Assembly (NCBI RefSeq): GCF_026340975.1
Contig: NZ_JAPEOS010000001.1
Location: 4,931,001 to 4,995,000 of the forward strand
Origin: Streptomyces sp. NBC_01214
GTDB lineage: Bacteria; Actinomycetota; Actinomycetes; Streptomycetales; Streptomycetaceae
Reading direction: 5' to 3'
Length of the DNA stretch: 64,000 nucleotides
Each line of letters begins with the position of its first letter. Positions within the stretch are counted from its first letter, which is position 1. Below are positions 33,071-41,024 of this stretch, one piece after another. The translations under genes and the position numbers were made by a program. The notes under the pieces were generated by a model. The model saw nothing but the letters and a program-made list of their open reading frames with translations, did no database searches and was not told where the DNA came from.

Positions 33071-33484
33071 CTAGATGACCACCAGGACCGTGCTGACGAG
33101 CACGCTTCCGACGAGGTTGTAGCCGCCCGAGACGAGCGCGTACTGGAGCGGGCGGGGGAAGTTGGGGTTGATGGAGATGGTGACCGTGTTGGCCGCCAGG
33201 TACCCGACGCCGACGACCAGGCCGAACACCAGGGCGTCCGCCCATGAGTCGATCTTCAACACCGCCATCAGGAACGCGCTGGTGAGAGTGATGACCAGCG
33301 AGGTCAGCGGCGGGCCGGCGAAGAAGAGGGGAGAGGCCACCGGCTTCGCCGACGCATCCCGCCCCAGCGAGATGTTGTAGGGCTTGCTGAACAGGAACGC
33401 GAACCACACCCCTCCCAGCAGGACCAAGGCGATGAAGGCGGCCAGGGCGCCGGTCCAGTTCACATCGCCCAGAACGTTGAACAT
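33071..33484 (-). CDS. DUF1761 membrane protein
   Basis: A 137-aa protein with four predicted membrane segments: VNWTGALAAFIALVLLGGVWFAFLFSKPYNISLGR, PLTSLVITLTSAFLMAVL, ALVFGLVVGVGYLAANTVTISINPNFPRPLQYALVSGGYNLVGSVLVSTVLVVI. The order of W.A.L.G..WF....G..Y..LG and the G.Y.L.......D motif fits DUF1761, a family of small integral membrane proteins of unknown role. Its stop codon TAG is within the CTAG at the right edge of the IS element. ATG 33484 is preceded by GAAAGAGGAA. Confidence 0.87.
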   Translation of the reverse strand: MFNVLGDVNWTGALAAFIALVLLGGVWFAFLFSKPYNISLGRDASAKPVASPLFFAGPPLTSLVITLTSAFLMAVLKIDSWADALVFGLVVGVGYLAANTVTISINPNFPRPLQYALVSGGYNLVGSVLVSTVLVVI

Positions 33485-33616
33485 GCTTGATTCCTCTTTC
33501 TCCGTTGATTCTTGATTGACAGGCCTGATGGAGCCGGACGGCCGTGCGCCGGACCCATCGCGTCCGGCGCACGGCGCCGGATCAGGACGACGGTCCGATC
33601 CGGCGGCGTCCGCAGG

Positions 33617-34192
33617 TCAGCTCGACTTCTGCCCGTCGACTGCCTCCCGCAGGATGTCCGCGTGCCCGGCGTGCTGGGCGGTCTCGGCGATGAGGTGCAT
33701 CAGCACCCTCCGTACGCTGCGCACGGCTCCAGGCTCGTTCCACGGGGCCTTCGGCAGCCGGTGCGTGGCCGACAGGTCGGGAACAGCGGAGATGATCTCC
33801 ACGGTCCGGTCGGCGACTTGCTCGTAGCGCTGGAGGATGCCGGTCAGCGTCTCGCCGGGTAGCACTTCGAAGTCGTTCCGGTGGTCGATCGCCCACTGCG
33901 GGTACTCACGGGCGGTGCCCGCCGCGAAGTCTTCCCAGGTCACCCCTTCGGGCAGGTCGTAGCGCATCGCTGACGGGCCCTCGACCACGAAGCGCATCCA
34001 TGCGTCCTCCATGGACGCGACATGCTTGACCAGACCTCCCAGGCACAGCACGCTGGCCGTCGGGCGCTCGCCCGCCTGCTCGTCGCTGAGCCCCCGGATG
34101 GTGGTGAGCAGGGCGGATCGGGCGGCCCTGAGCTGGTCGAGCAGGCCGGCCCGCTCGTCGTCGAGGTTCGGGGACGTTGCCGTGGTGGTCAT
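33617..34192 (-). CDS. DinB-family protein
   Basis: A 191-aa four-helix-bundle protein: DERAGLLDQLRAARSALLTTIRGLSDEQAGERPTASVLCLGGLVKHVASMEDAWMRF (helices 1-2 with the His of LVKHVASMED as first metal ligand), and RVLMHLIAETAQHAGHADILREAVDGQ with the HxxxH-like HLIAETAQHAGHAD ligands. These are DinB/DUF664 features; relatives are metal-dependent transferases using thiols such as mycothiol. ATG 34192 gives MTTTATSPNLD. It is divergent from the WYL regulator at 34287, a common pairing. Confidence 0.88.
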   Translation of the reverse strand: MTTTATSPNLDDERAGLLDQLRAARSALLTTIRGLSDEQAGERPTASVLCLGGLVKHVASMEDAWMRFVVEGPSAMRYDLPEGVTWEDFAAGTAREYPQWAIDHRNDFEVLPGETLTGILQRYEQVADRTVEIISAVPDLSATHRLPKAPWNEPGAVRSVRRVLMHLIAETAQHAGHADILREAVDGQKSS

Positions 34193-34244
34193 CGTCTTCA
34201 GGTCCTTCCGGTTGTTCTCGGGTACGGGACGACGATCACAGGGG

Positions 34245-34267
34245 AAGCGGCCAGGATGTGTCCGCTT
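34245..34267. promoter_or_regulatory. Palindromic operator candidate, DinB/WYL gap
   Basis: AAGCGG (34245) and CCGCTT (to 34267) with partial inner symmetry pair at 8 of 11 positions, 20 bases upstream of the regulator start and within the 94-base gap between the divergent genes. Confidence 0.5.
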
Positions 34268-34286
34268 CTCAGGGCACCATGGAGGC

Positions 34287-35285
34287 ATGCCGAAGACCTC
34301 AGCGCGACTGCTGTCACTGCTCTCGCTGCTCCAGGCGCGCCGCGACTGGCCGAGCGCGCTCCTGGCCGAGCGCCTCGACGTCAGCCCGCGCACCGTACGC
34401 CGTGATGTCGACCGGCTGAGGGAGCTCGGCTATCCCATCGTTGCCTTCAAGGGACCCGACGGTGGGTACCGGCTCGACGCGGGTACGGAGCTGCCCCCGC
34501 TGCTGTTCGACGACGAGCAGGCCGTCGCCCTCGCGATCGCACTCCAGATCGCCACCACCACCGGTGCTGGCATCGAGGAAGCCGCGATGCGGGCGCTGAC
34601 CACCGTCCGGCAGGTCATGCCCGCCCGGCTGCGCAGACGCATCGATGCACTCCAGGTCACCGCCGTCGAGCGGCCCGCACCACAATCCGACCCGCAGGTG
34701 GAGAGCGGTGCGCTCATGACGCTCAGTGCCGCCGTCCATGCCCGCGAAGTGCTGCGCTTCGACTACGCCCCCGCCTCCCCACCGGGAGACGACGGCCATG
34801 ACTCCGCCGCAACTCCACCGCGCCGGGTGCAGCCCCACCACCTCGTCACCTGGGGCGGACGCTGGTACCTCGTCGCCTGGGACCTCGACCGCGAGGACTG
34901 GCGCACCTTCCGCGCCGACCGCATCACCCCGCGCATCCCTACGGGGCCCCGCTTCACCCCACGCGAACTGCCCGGAGGCGATGTGGCCGCCTTCGTGGCC
35001 GGCAAGTTCCGGGGCTCCGATGGCTCCGACGACTGGCCTTGCCGCGGAGAGGTGATTCTCCACATGCCCGCCGCCGCCGTTTTCCGCCACACCCGCGACG
35101 GCATCGTTGAGGAACTCGGCCGCGACCGCTGCCGGCTCGTCCTGGGCTCCTGGTCATGGCCCGCCCTGGCCGCCTCCTTCGGCCGCTTCGACGCCGACAT
35201 CGAGGTCGTAGGCCCGCCCGAGCTCACGGACGCCTTTGCCCACCTGGCCCGCCGCTACGCCAACGCCGCAATCGCCACGCTGTAA
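34287..35285 (+). CDS. HTH-WYL-WCX transcriptional regulator
   Basis: A 332-aa intact WYL regulator. Residues 1-60 are the winged helix (SARLLSLLSLLQARRDWPSALLAERLDVSPRTVRRDVDRLRELGYPIVAFKGPDGGYRL). The WYL domain is at about 140-220 (VLRFDYAPASPP, then RRVQPHHLVTWGGRWYLVAWDLDREDWRTFRADRI, with WYL visible), and the WCX-like C-terminal extension follows (GEVILHMPAAAVFRHTRDGIVEEL). It probably regulates the divergent DinB gene and itself. ATG 34287 has GGAGG six bases upstream. Confidence 0.92.
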   Translation: MPKTSARLLSLLSLLQARRDWPSALLAERLDVSPRTVRRDVDRLRELGYPIVAFKGPDGGYRLDAGTELPPLLFDDEQAVALAIALQIATTTGAGIEEAAMRALTTVRQVMPARLRRRIDALQVTAVERPAPQSDPQVESGALMTLSAAVHAREVLRFDYAPASPPGDDGHDSAATPPRRVQPHHLVTWGGRWYLVAWDLDREDWRTFRADRITPRIPTGPRFTPRELPGGDVAAFVAGKFRGSDGSDDWPCRGEVILHMPAAAVFRHTRDGIVEELGRDRCRLVLGSWSWPALAASFGRFDADIEVVGPPELTDAFAHLARRYANAAIATL

Positions 35286-35375
35286 CCGGCCCGATGAGCC
35301 ACGCGTAGGTCGACCACGACTGGCCCGCGGTTTCTTGAACCTTCAATTCCTCGCCCTGGGTTGGTTCTTGGCCTT

Positions 35376-35600
35376 TCACTTGCCCGCGGTCACGGCCTTG
35401 AGTTCCTCCAGCGAGTCGCTGACCAGGCGCGCGAGATCCTGCTGGTCGGGCTCGCTGATCCAGTGTCCGAACGCGACCTTGAAGGCGGCGACACCGACCT
35501 CGGCGGCCAGGATCGCGGCCGGGTCGGCGACGCCGCGTCGGCGCAGGGCCTCGGCCAGGGCCGAGACCAGGGCAGCGAGTTTGGTCAGCCGCGCCCGCAA
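35376..35600 (-). pseudogene. C-terminal remnant of a TetR-family regulator
   Basis: MRARLTKLAALVSALAEALRRRGVADPAAILAAEVGVAAFKVAFGHWISEPDQQDLARLVSDSLEELKAVTAGK is the last two helices of a TetR ligand domain of the kind ending '...DSLDELKAVTAG'. The DNA-binding domain and most of the ligand domain are absent upstream (35600-35680 holds no continuation). It could be translated from ATG 35600 but would have no DNA-binding part. Confidence 0.75.
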
Positions 35601-35679
35601 TCGCTTGATCTCCGCCTTGTATCCCGTGCCCGCCTCAGCGAGGCCCGGCCGTTGGCATCGTGTGCAAGCGCCTGCTCTG

Positions 35680-36060
35680 TCAGCTGTCGAAGCGGTGGCG
35701 GGAGGCCTCGATGTGGCCGAGGTAGCGGTGGGTCCAGTCGCACAGTCCGTCGATCGTCACCCGCAGGGCCTGGCCCGGCTCGGTGAGGGTGTACTCGACC
35801 CGCGGCGGTACGACGGGGTGCACCGTCCGCTCGATGAGACCGTAGCGCTCCAGCATGCGCAGGTTCTGGGTGAGCATCTTGTGGCTAATGCCCTCGATCT
35901 CATTGCGCAGCTCACTGAAGCGCAGGGTGTGGTCCCCCAGGGCCTCGATGATCAAGAGTGCCCACTTGTTGGCAACATCCGAGAAGATCTGCCGCCCCAG
36001 AGAGTCCGCGCGCCTCAGGTCCGCTTCGTCGGGCGAGCCCGTGAGCTGCTTGGTCACCAT
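35680..36060 (-). CDS. HxlR-family winged-helix regulator
   Basis: A 126-aa protein with the HxlR core: FSDVANKWALLIIEALGDHTLRFSELRNEIEGISHKMLTQNLRMLERYGLIERTVHPVVPPRVEYTLTEPGQAL. The motif KWALLIIEAL...RFSELRNEIEGISHKMLTQNLR.LE is diagnostic. There is no Cys in the usual redox position of formaldehyde- or quinone-sensing HxlR members, so its signal is unknown. It is divergent from the RidA gene, with a palindrome between. Confidence 0.92.
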   Translation of the reverse strand: MVTKQLTGSPDEADLRRADSLGRQIFSDVANKWALLIIEALGDHTLRFSELRNEIEGISHKMLTQNLRMLERYGLIERTVHPVVPPRVEYTLTEPGQALRVTIDGLCDWTHRYLGHIEASRHRFDS

Positions 36061-36104
36061 CAGGTTCCCCAGTCACTGAAAAGTGCGTTCTTCCATGTCA
36101 GCGA

Positions 36105-36143
36105 CCACTCTCCTACGGTTTCTCAGTAACCACAAGAGAGTGG
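36105..36143. promoter_or_regulatory. Inverted repeat in the HxlR/RidA gap
   Basis: Perfect 8-bp arms CCACTCTC (36105-36112) and GAGAGTGG (36136-36143) separated by 23 bases, within the divergent promoter region; a likely HxlR binding site. Confidence 0.55.
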
Positions 36144-36169
36144 CTCGCAGAGCAATGGAGGCAGGCAGC

Positions 36170-36577
36170 ATGGCCATCACCCTGGTGAACCCCAACGGAT
36201 TGCCGGAGACCGACATCTACCATCAGGTGTCGGTCGCGAGCGGGTCGAAGCTGGTCTTCCTCGCCGGGCAGGTCGCCTGGGGCCCGGACGGTGTCACGGT
36301 CGGTGAAGGCGACCTCGCTGCCCAGGTCGAGCAGTGCTACTTCAACATCGGAACCGCCCTGGCCGCGGTCGGCGCATCCTTCGACGACGTGGCGAAGCTG
36401 ACGGTCTACGTCGTCGACTGGACCCCCGACAAGATGCCCCTGCTGATGGAGGGGGTCGGTCGGGCGGCCGCGAAGCTGGGGGCCGCACCGGTCCCGCCGG
36501 CCACGCTGCTGGGCGTCGCGGCGCTGGATGTCCCCGAGCACCTGGTGGAGATCGAAGCAACCGCCGTCCTCGACTGA
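36170..36577 (+). CDS. RidA/YjgF-family protein
   Basis: A 135-aa protein: NPNGLPETDIYHQVSVASGSKLVFLAGQVAWGPDG, FNIGTALAAVGASFDDVAKLTVYVVDWTPDKMPLLMEG and PVPPATLLGVAALDVPEHLVEIEATAVL follow the RidA trimer fold in order. The Arg that binds the substrate carboxylate in enamine/imine deaminases (usually in an RxxVxV segment before the end) is not obvious here; LLGVAALDVPEHLVEIEA fits a RidA subgroup with altered activity. ATG 36170 follows GGAGGCAGGC; an ATG at 36155 would add five residues. It is probably controlled by the divergent HxlR protein. Confidence 0.9.
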   Translation: MAITLVNPNGLPETDIYHQVSVASGSKLVFLAGQVAWGPDGVTVGEGDLAAQVEQCYFNIGTALAAVGASFDDVAKLTVYVVDWTPDKMPLLMEGVGRAAAKLGAAPVPPATLLGVAALDVPEHLVEIEATAVLD

Positions 36578-36643
36578 ACCGGCGGGCCTCGGTCGCGCCG
36601 GTCTGTTCGGGGCGGGGTGCTGCCGTGCGGCGGGCCGGGCTGC

Positions 36644-37609
36644 TCAGGCGCTGGCGAGTGCGGTGCGCAGGGTGGTGGTGGCGAGGTCGATCGCGGCTTG
36701 GGCGGCGTGGGTTTCGCGCAGGGTGTTGAGCATGACGAAGTCGTGGATGATGCCCTGGAAGCGGACGGCCGTGACCGGGACCGCGGCGGTGCGGAGCTTG
36801 TTGGCGTACGCCTCGCCCTCATCGCGCAGGACGTCGGCCTCACCGGTGATGACCAGGGCCGGGGGCAGGCCGGTGAGCTGGTCGGTGGTGGCGCGCAGCG
36901 GGGAGGCAGTGATCTCCGCCCGCTGAGCCTCGTCCGTCGTGTACTGGTCCCAGAACCACTGCATGCCGTCGCGACGCAGGAAGTAGCCCTCGGCGAACTG
37001 GTGGTAGGAGCCGGTGTCGAAGGCGGCGTCGGTGACGGGGTAGAAGAGGACCTGCTGGCGCAGGTCCAGGCCGCCGCGCTCCTTGGCCATGAGGGTGAGG
37101 GCGATGCTCATGTTGCCGCCGACGGAGTCCCCGGCGACCGCGATCCGGGTGGCGTCCAGGCCGTGGCCGGCGCCGTCGGTGACGACCCAGCGGGCCACCG
37201 TCCAGTTCTGCTCGATGGCGACCGGGTAGCGGTGCTCCGGGGAGAGGTCGTACTCGGGGAAGACGACGGCCGCGCCGGTTCCCACGGCGAGTTCGCGCAC
37301 GAGGCGGTCGTGGGTGTGGGCGTTGCCGAACACCCAGCCGGCTCCGTGGATGTAGATGATCACCGGGAGCGACCCGGATGCCCCCGTCGGGCGGACGATT
37401 CGCGCACGGACCGAGCCGGTGGGACCGCCGGGGACGGTCACCCACTCCTCGTCGACGGCGGGTAGGACGATGTCACCGGACTGGACTTCGTCGACGGCCT
37501 TGCGGCCCTCGGCCGGCGGGATCTGAAACAGGAACGGCGGCTTCGCCGTGGCCTCCGCGAATGCGGCCGCAGCGGGTTCCAGGACCGGACGAGCACTCTT
37601 CTCAGTCAT
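36644..37609 (-). CDS. Alpha/beta-hydrolase, HSL-family esterase
   Basis: A 321-aa hydrolase. VIIYIHGAGWVFGNAHTHDRLVRELA is the HSL oxyanion motif (HGGGW-type, with Ala for the third Gly). VAVVFPEYDLSPEHRYPVAIEQNWTVARWV precedes the nucleophile elbow GDSVGGN with Ser162. The acid lies in VITGEADVLRDEGEAYANKL and the base in FQGIIHDFVML. It probably cleaves short-chain carboxyl esters. ATG 37609 fits; the frame stays open to 37687 without similarity. The MarR gene at 37829 is divergent, with a palindrome between them. Confidence 0.92.
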   Translation of the reverse strand: MTEKSARPVLEPAAAAFAEATAKPPFLFQIPPAEGRKAVDEVQSGDIVLPAVDEEWVTVPGGPTGSVRARIVRPTGASGSLPVIIYIHGAGWVFGNAHTHDRLVRELAVGTGAAVVFPEYDLSPEHRYPVAIEQNWTVARWVVTDGAGHGLDATRIAVAGDSVGGNMSIALTLMAKERGGLDLRQQVLFYPVTDAAFDTGSYHQFAEGYFLRRDGMQWFWDQYTTDEAQRAEITASPLRATTDQLTGLPPALVITGEADVLRDEGEAYANKLRTAAVPVTAVRFQGIIHDFVMLNTLRETHAAQAAIDLATTTLRTALASA

Positions 37610-37700
37610 GTCGGACTCTCCAAGGCGTAGGGCATCGAGGGCTGGTGACCCTCGGCGGTCGTCGTGCCCGCCGCCCGGCAGGCACATCAGGAAAGTAATA

Positions 37701-37715
37701 CACGATTAAGTCGTG
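37701..37715. promoter_or_regulatory. MarR-type operator candidate
   Basis: CACGATTAAGTCGTG is a perfect 5-bp inverted repeat in an A/T-rich patch that stands out from the surrounding sequence, between the divergent esterase and MarR genes. Confidence 0.6.
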
Positions 37716-37828
37716 CACAACTCAATCGACCGCACTATGGTCGCGTGCGCTTCGAATAGTAGGATGAGAAGCCGGGATCCGAGCCGATGGCAGCAGCGGA
37801 CCAGGCGGAAGCAGAGGGAAACAGCGAC

Positions 37829-38287
37829 ATGGAGAAGGCGGCGCCCGGGCAGGCGGAAGGCAACTCGCTCAGGCTGGAGGACCAGCTCTGCTTCGCCCTC
37901 TACGCCGCCTCGCGCGCGGTCACTGCGAGCTACCGGCCCCTGCTGGACGAACTCGGACTGACCTACCCGCAGTATCTGGTGATGCTCGCCCTCTGGGAGC
38001 GGGACTCCCTCTCCGTACGGGACCTGGGAGCCGCGCTCCAGCTGGAGTCCAGCACGCTCTCCCCGCTGCTCAAGCGCCTCGAAGCAAACGGCCTGGTCCT
38101 GCGCGAGCGGCGCGTGGACGACGAGCGCTCGGTCGCCGTGCGCCTCACCGAGGTTGGAGCGGCCCTTCAGGGCAAGGCCCGGGCCGTCCCGCTCGCCATC
38201 GGCGATGCGATGAACCTGACTCCGGAACAGGACGCCACGGCCAGATACCTGCTCCGCCTGATCACGGAGAACGTCACCCGCAGGTGA
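37829..38287 (+). CDS. MarR/OhrR-type regulator
   Basis: A 152-aa protein: LRLEDQLCFALYAASRAVTASYRPLLDELGLTYPQYLVMLALWERDSLSVRDLGAALQLESSTLSPLLKRLEANGLVLRERRVDDERSVAVRLTEVGAAL. The LEDQLCFALYAASRA..YRPLL..LGLTYPQYLVML opening is that of OhrR-type peroxide sensors, with the reactive Cys in LEDQLCF. Thus it may sense organic hydroperoxides, while the partner here is an esterase instead of Ohr. ATG 37829 has GAGGGA upstream; ATG 37787 would add 14 residues. Confidence 0.9.
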   Translation: MEKAAPGQAEGNSLRLEDQLCFALYAASRAVTASYRPLLDELGLTYPQYLVMLALWERDSLSVRDLGAALQLESSTLSPLLKRLEANGLVLRERRVDDERSVAVRLTEVGAALQGKARAVPLAIGDAMNLTPEQDATARYLLRLITENVTRR

Positions 38288-38483
38288 GCGCGGCCCTTGA
38301 CCTCGGCCGCCAGGCGTATCGCAGCGTACGCGCTCGACGGGGGCCCGAACTTCGTGGTACTGGGCCACGATTGGAACCTGCGATCTCAGGGGTGATGAGC
38401 GCGCAGCTCTGCTGCTTGAGCCAGAACGCCCCGCCTTCGACAGCTGCCGAACTGTGCACGCCGAGTCGGGACATCCATCCGTG

Positions 38484-38890
38484 CAGATCAGACCCGGTGG
38501 TTGCTCGCCAGGCCGGCGCGGATGGCAGCGCCGATCGAGCGGGAGCGTCCGGCCGGGCCGCGGAGGTCGGCCAGGGGGACTGCCTGGATCTCGGCGGCGG
38601 GCCGGCCATTCGGCCCGGTTCTCCGCCGCCGTGCCCAGCCGGAGGTGCGGTGGCTGCTGGCAGGAGTGGTTGTCGCAGGTGCGGCAGACGGTCGGGCTGT
38701 CCGTCCCCCAGCCGAGGCGAGGGATGACGCCGTTCGCGAGCTGGTACCCGTACAGGTGAGCTGGCAAGGTGCCGCGCCGCGTCCCGCCCGGCCGCGAGGT
38801 GGCCCGAAAACTGGCGTGGCCGGTGCTGGAGATCCCGCCGCAGAAGAACCAGCGGTCCTAGGTTGACGAGGTGCGGTCGACCTCGCGGGC
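38484..38890 (-). pseudogene. Broken HNH endonuclease
   Basis: On the minus strand DRWFFCGGISSTGHASFRATSRPGGTRRGTLPAHLYGYQLANGVIPR, then VCRTCDNHSCQQPPHLRLGTAAENRAEWPARRRDP is the HNH-nuclease core (CxxCxxxxCxxPxHLxLGTxxENxxE) seen in Streptomyces phage- and plasmid-borne endonucleases. Near 38590 the frame shifts, and the usual end continues as VPLADLRGPAGRSRSIGAAIRAGLASNHRV in another frame. The N terminus lacks a start, since an in-frame TAG lies just before DRW. Two breaks make it non-functional. Confidence 0.8.
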
Positions 38891-38941
38891 CCGGACCCGT
38901 TCACCGCCAAGAGCAGGAAGAGTCCGGGTCCGAGGTCGTTC

Positions 38942-39391
38942 TCAGGCGGCATCAGCCCGGCTGTCGTCCGGGGCGAGGACCCGAGCTGCGGTGCCAGGAG
39001 CCGGAGGGAGCGGGGTCGACGCTTCCGCCCGAGGCGTACGGGGGCGGCAGGAGCGCGGGCGCTCTGCGCGGGCCCGCAACCTTTCGATGATCTCCTTCGC
39101 GCGAGCGGCGGTAACAGGCTTCGCCTCGCGTTCCAGTTCCTCGACCGGCACTCCCAGCAGCTCCGCGACCAGCTCTGCGTCGTGGTCGAACAACCGTAGA
39201 GCTACGGCAGCGGCTTCCCGTGCCGTCATGTCGGCCTCGTCCTTCGCTCGTGCGGCGTTCGCCGCCCTTCCGCGCGTGGTCCACACGCTTGCCGCGGCCG
39301 TCTCCCGCGTCTTCGCCTGGAGCGCTTCTACAGCGCGAACCCGCCGCCGCAGCTTTGCCGCGCTCACCGATGCTGCCGGAGTCGTGCTCAC
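38942..39391 (-). CDS. Hypothetical coiled-coil protein
   Basis: A 149-aa basic, Ala/Arg/Glu-rich protein from GTG 39391 (STTPAASVSAAKLRRRVRAVEALQAKTRETAAASVWTTRGRAANAARAKDEADMTAREAAAVALRLFDHDAELVAELLGVPVEELEREAKPVTAARAKEIIERLRARA). The first half is probably a coiled coil; the second resembles a small helical DNA-binding unit (DAELVAELLGVPVEELE). AGGGGG lies upstream. Similar proteins occur on Streptomyces integrative elements, which fits the adjacent HNH remnant. No function can be assigned. Confidence 0.6.
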   Translation of the reverse strand: MSTTPAASVSAAKLRRRVRAVEALQAKTRETAAASVWTTRGRAANAARAKDEADMTAREAAAVALRLFDHDAELVAELLGVPVEELEREAKPVTAARAKEIIERLRARAERPRSCRPRTPRAEASTPLPPAPGTAARVLAPDDSRADAA

Positions 39392-39704
39392 CCGTGCCCC
39401 CTGTCCCCTGTCCTGTTCGAAATCGCTCCTCATCGCGCGCACCGTAAGCACAGGTCCGCGGACATCTCGAACCACCAGCGGTGCCGCTCACGGCAGCGGG
39501 GTATAGCGGACACGGAAGCGCGGTACGGGGTCGCAGCAGTCACACAGACGCCGACTCGGCGCCGGCAATCAAGAGCGTGTGCCTCCGCCGGGGCCTCCTC
39601 GAAGGGGGGGCTGGTCGGTCGGGTGCCGCGCCGTTGTGGTTGCGGTAGAAGGAGGGAACCCCGCCCAGGCCCGATGTGGTCGGGCTCGGCCGGGCGGGTG
39701 CGGG
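39392..39704. other. Spacer, nothing recognised
   Basis: Frames here are arginine-rich and unconvincing. The region includes the 3' untranslated part of the following minus-strand gene; no strong hairpin was seen. Confidence 0.4.
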
Positions 39705-40142
39705 TCAGTGCCAGTCGGTGCAGGACCAGCTGCCCCCTCGGCCGTCGTAGATCTCCACGCAGGCACGGTAGGCGTTGCTCGACCCGACCATCCGTGTGTA
39801 CGCGGCGTAGGAGGGCGAGGCGTTCGCTGTGTACGAGTTCCCGCGCCGGATCTCGATCTTGAACCGCCAGTTGCTGTTGGCCTTCTGGATGCGCGCCCAC
39901 GCGGCGCTGCACCGGGTCGAGTTCCGCAACTCCACCTCTGGCCCACCACCCGCCGGCTGCACCCGGTCGATGACCCTGGCGCCGGAGCTGCACCCCTCGC
40001 TCTGGGGGTTCTTCCCCGTGCACGAGGAACCCCTGCATGAGGTCGGCGCCTCGGCTGCGGCGGGCAGGGCGGGGACGAGCAGCAGCGATGACGCGAAAAC
40101 TGCGGTGCTAAGGCAGGAGAGAGCTAAGGGGCGAACGGCCAT
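39705..40142 (-). CDS. Secreted DUF2690-family protein
   Basis: A 145-aa precursor. The signal peptide is MAVRPLALSCLSTAVFASSLLLVPALPAAAEA, and the mature part has the DUF2690 pattern SCRGSSCTGKNPQSEGCSSGARVIDRV...VELRNSTRCSAAWARI...NSYTANASPSYAAYTRMVGSSNAYRACVEIYDGRGGSWSCTDWH, with six Cys likely forming disulfides. In Streptomyces such domains often follow XRE or peptidoglycan-binding domains; this is a stand-alone exported form. ATG 40142 was chosen to give the signal peptide. Function unknown. Confidence 0.85.
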   Translation of the reverse strand: MAVRPLALSCLSTAVFASSLLLVPALPAAAEAPTSCRGSSCTGKNPQSEGCSSGARVIDRVQPAGGGPEVELRNSTRCSAAWARIQKANSNWRFKIEIRRGNSYTANASPSYAAYTRMVGSSNAYRACVEIYDGRGGSWSCTDWH

Positions 40143-40659
40143 GCTGGATCCCTTCGACATACCAGGAAGAATGCGCAGATGGCGCATCCAGCATATTGCG
40201 TTTCATTTCATAGCCGCCCGGGTGCAGGGTCCACAACAGCGGTACGGGCAAACCACTCCCCGGAGTGATGTGCGGGCGACGGCGCGCGTGGGACTTGGCC
40301 TCAGCTCGGTCCGGGCGTGTGTGTCTCGCTCGCGCCGCGTCCCAATGTCAAACCCCAGCTGCTTGATCACCTTGATCACCTTGATCGCGAAGCTGCGGGG
40401 TGTCACATTTCTTTCCTCGCACACACATCGTGGCCGTGATGTCAGAACCGCCGGGAATCGACCAGCTTCCTGTCAAATGTTGCGGGAATCGTTCACCTTC
40501 GCCGGGAACGGGCATCAGGGGCCAGGGGAAACCGGCCCGCTTCGGTGCCCATGGCAACGCATTTCTCCGCGCGAGGGACATGGCGTTGCATGGCCACGGA
40601 CGCGAGCCTCGCCAGCGCGGTTCTTGGGCGGCTATGTGCGTCGCCATGGGTCGCCGGGG
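40143..40659. other. Intergenic region with a 9-bp tandem repeat
   Basis: No gene is supported. CTTGATCAC is repeated twice and followed by CTTGATCGC at 40362-40388. On the minus strand it reads as FAIKVIKVIKQLGFDIG, possibly the end of a lost gene. The rest shows nothing. Confidence 0.4.
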
Positions 40660-40762
40660 GAGTTAGATCGGGGTCGTTACGTCCTCGACCGTGAGCCGAT
40701 CGCGTCGGGCGGAATGGGTACCGTGTGGCGCGGCTATGACCGGAAGCTGAAGCGTGCTGCCG
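40660..40762 (+). pseudogene. Serine/threonine kinase N-terminal fragment
   Basis: LDRGRYVLDREPIASGGMGTVWRGYDRKLKRA is the Gly-rich loop and beginning of an actinobacterial STPK (usually GRYxLxxxIGxGGMGxVWxAxDxxLxRxVA). There is no catalytic Lys segment or activation loop downstream: the sequence turns to unrelated frames by 40765. A small piece of debris. Confidence 0.7.
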
Positions 40763-41024
40763 CGAGCGCTTCACCCCGCACGTCGCCCCCGCGGACTGGG
40801 CGCCCGCCCAGCACCGGGTCCAGCGGCGCTCGTCCGCGACCGTGTCCGGGCGGTGGCCGATGCTTTCGAGCAGGCCGCCCGCGCTCCCGCGCCCGCGGTC
40901 TGGAGGGCCGCGCCCACGCCGGCTGGCAGTCGTTGGCGCGGGACCCTCCCGGCTCTCCGTACATGACCATGCGCGCAACCTACACACCAGTGCTCACCGA
41001 GCCGAGGGTCAACGGCGGCCTGGA

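Noticed and set aside
37706..38767. Continuous 353-codon minus frame across MarR and the HNH remnant
   Set aside because: Only the part above 38590 is real (HNH core); the rest is antisense to the MarR gene.
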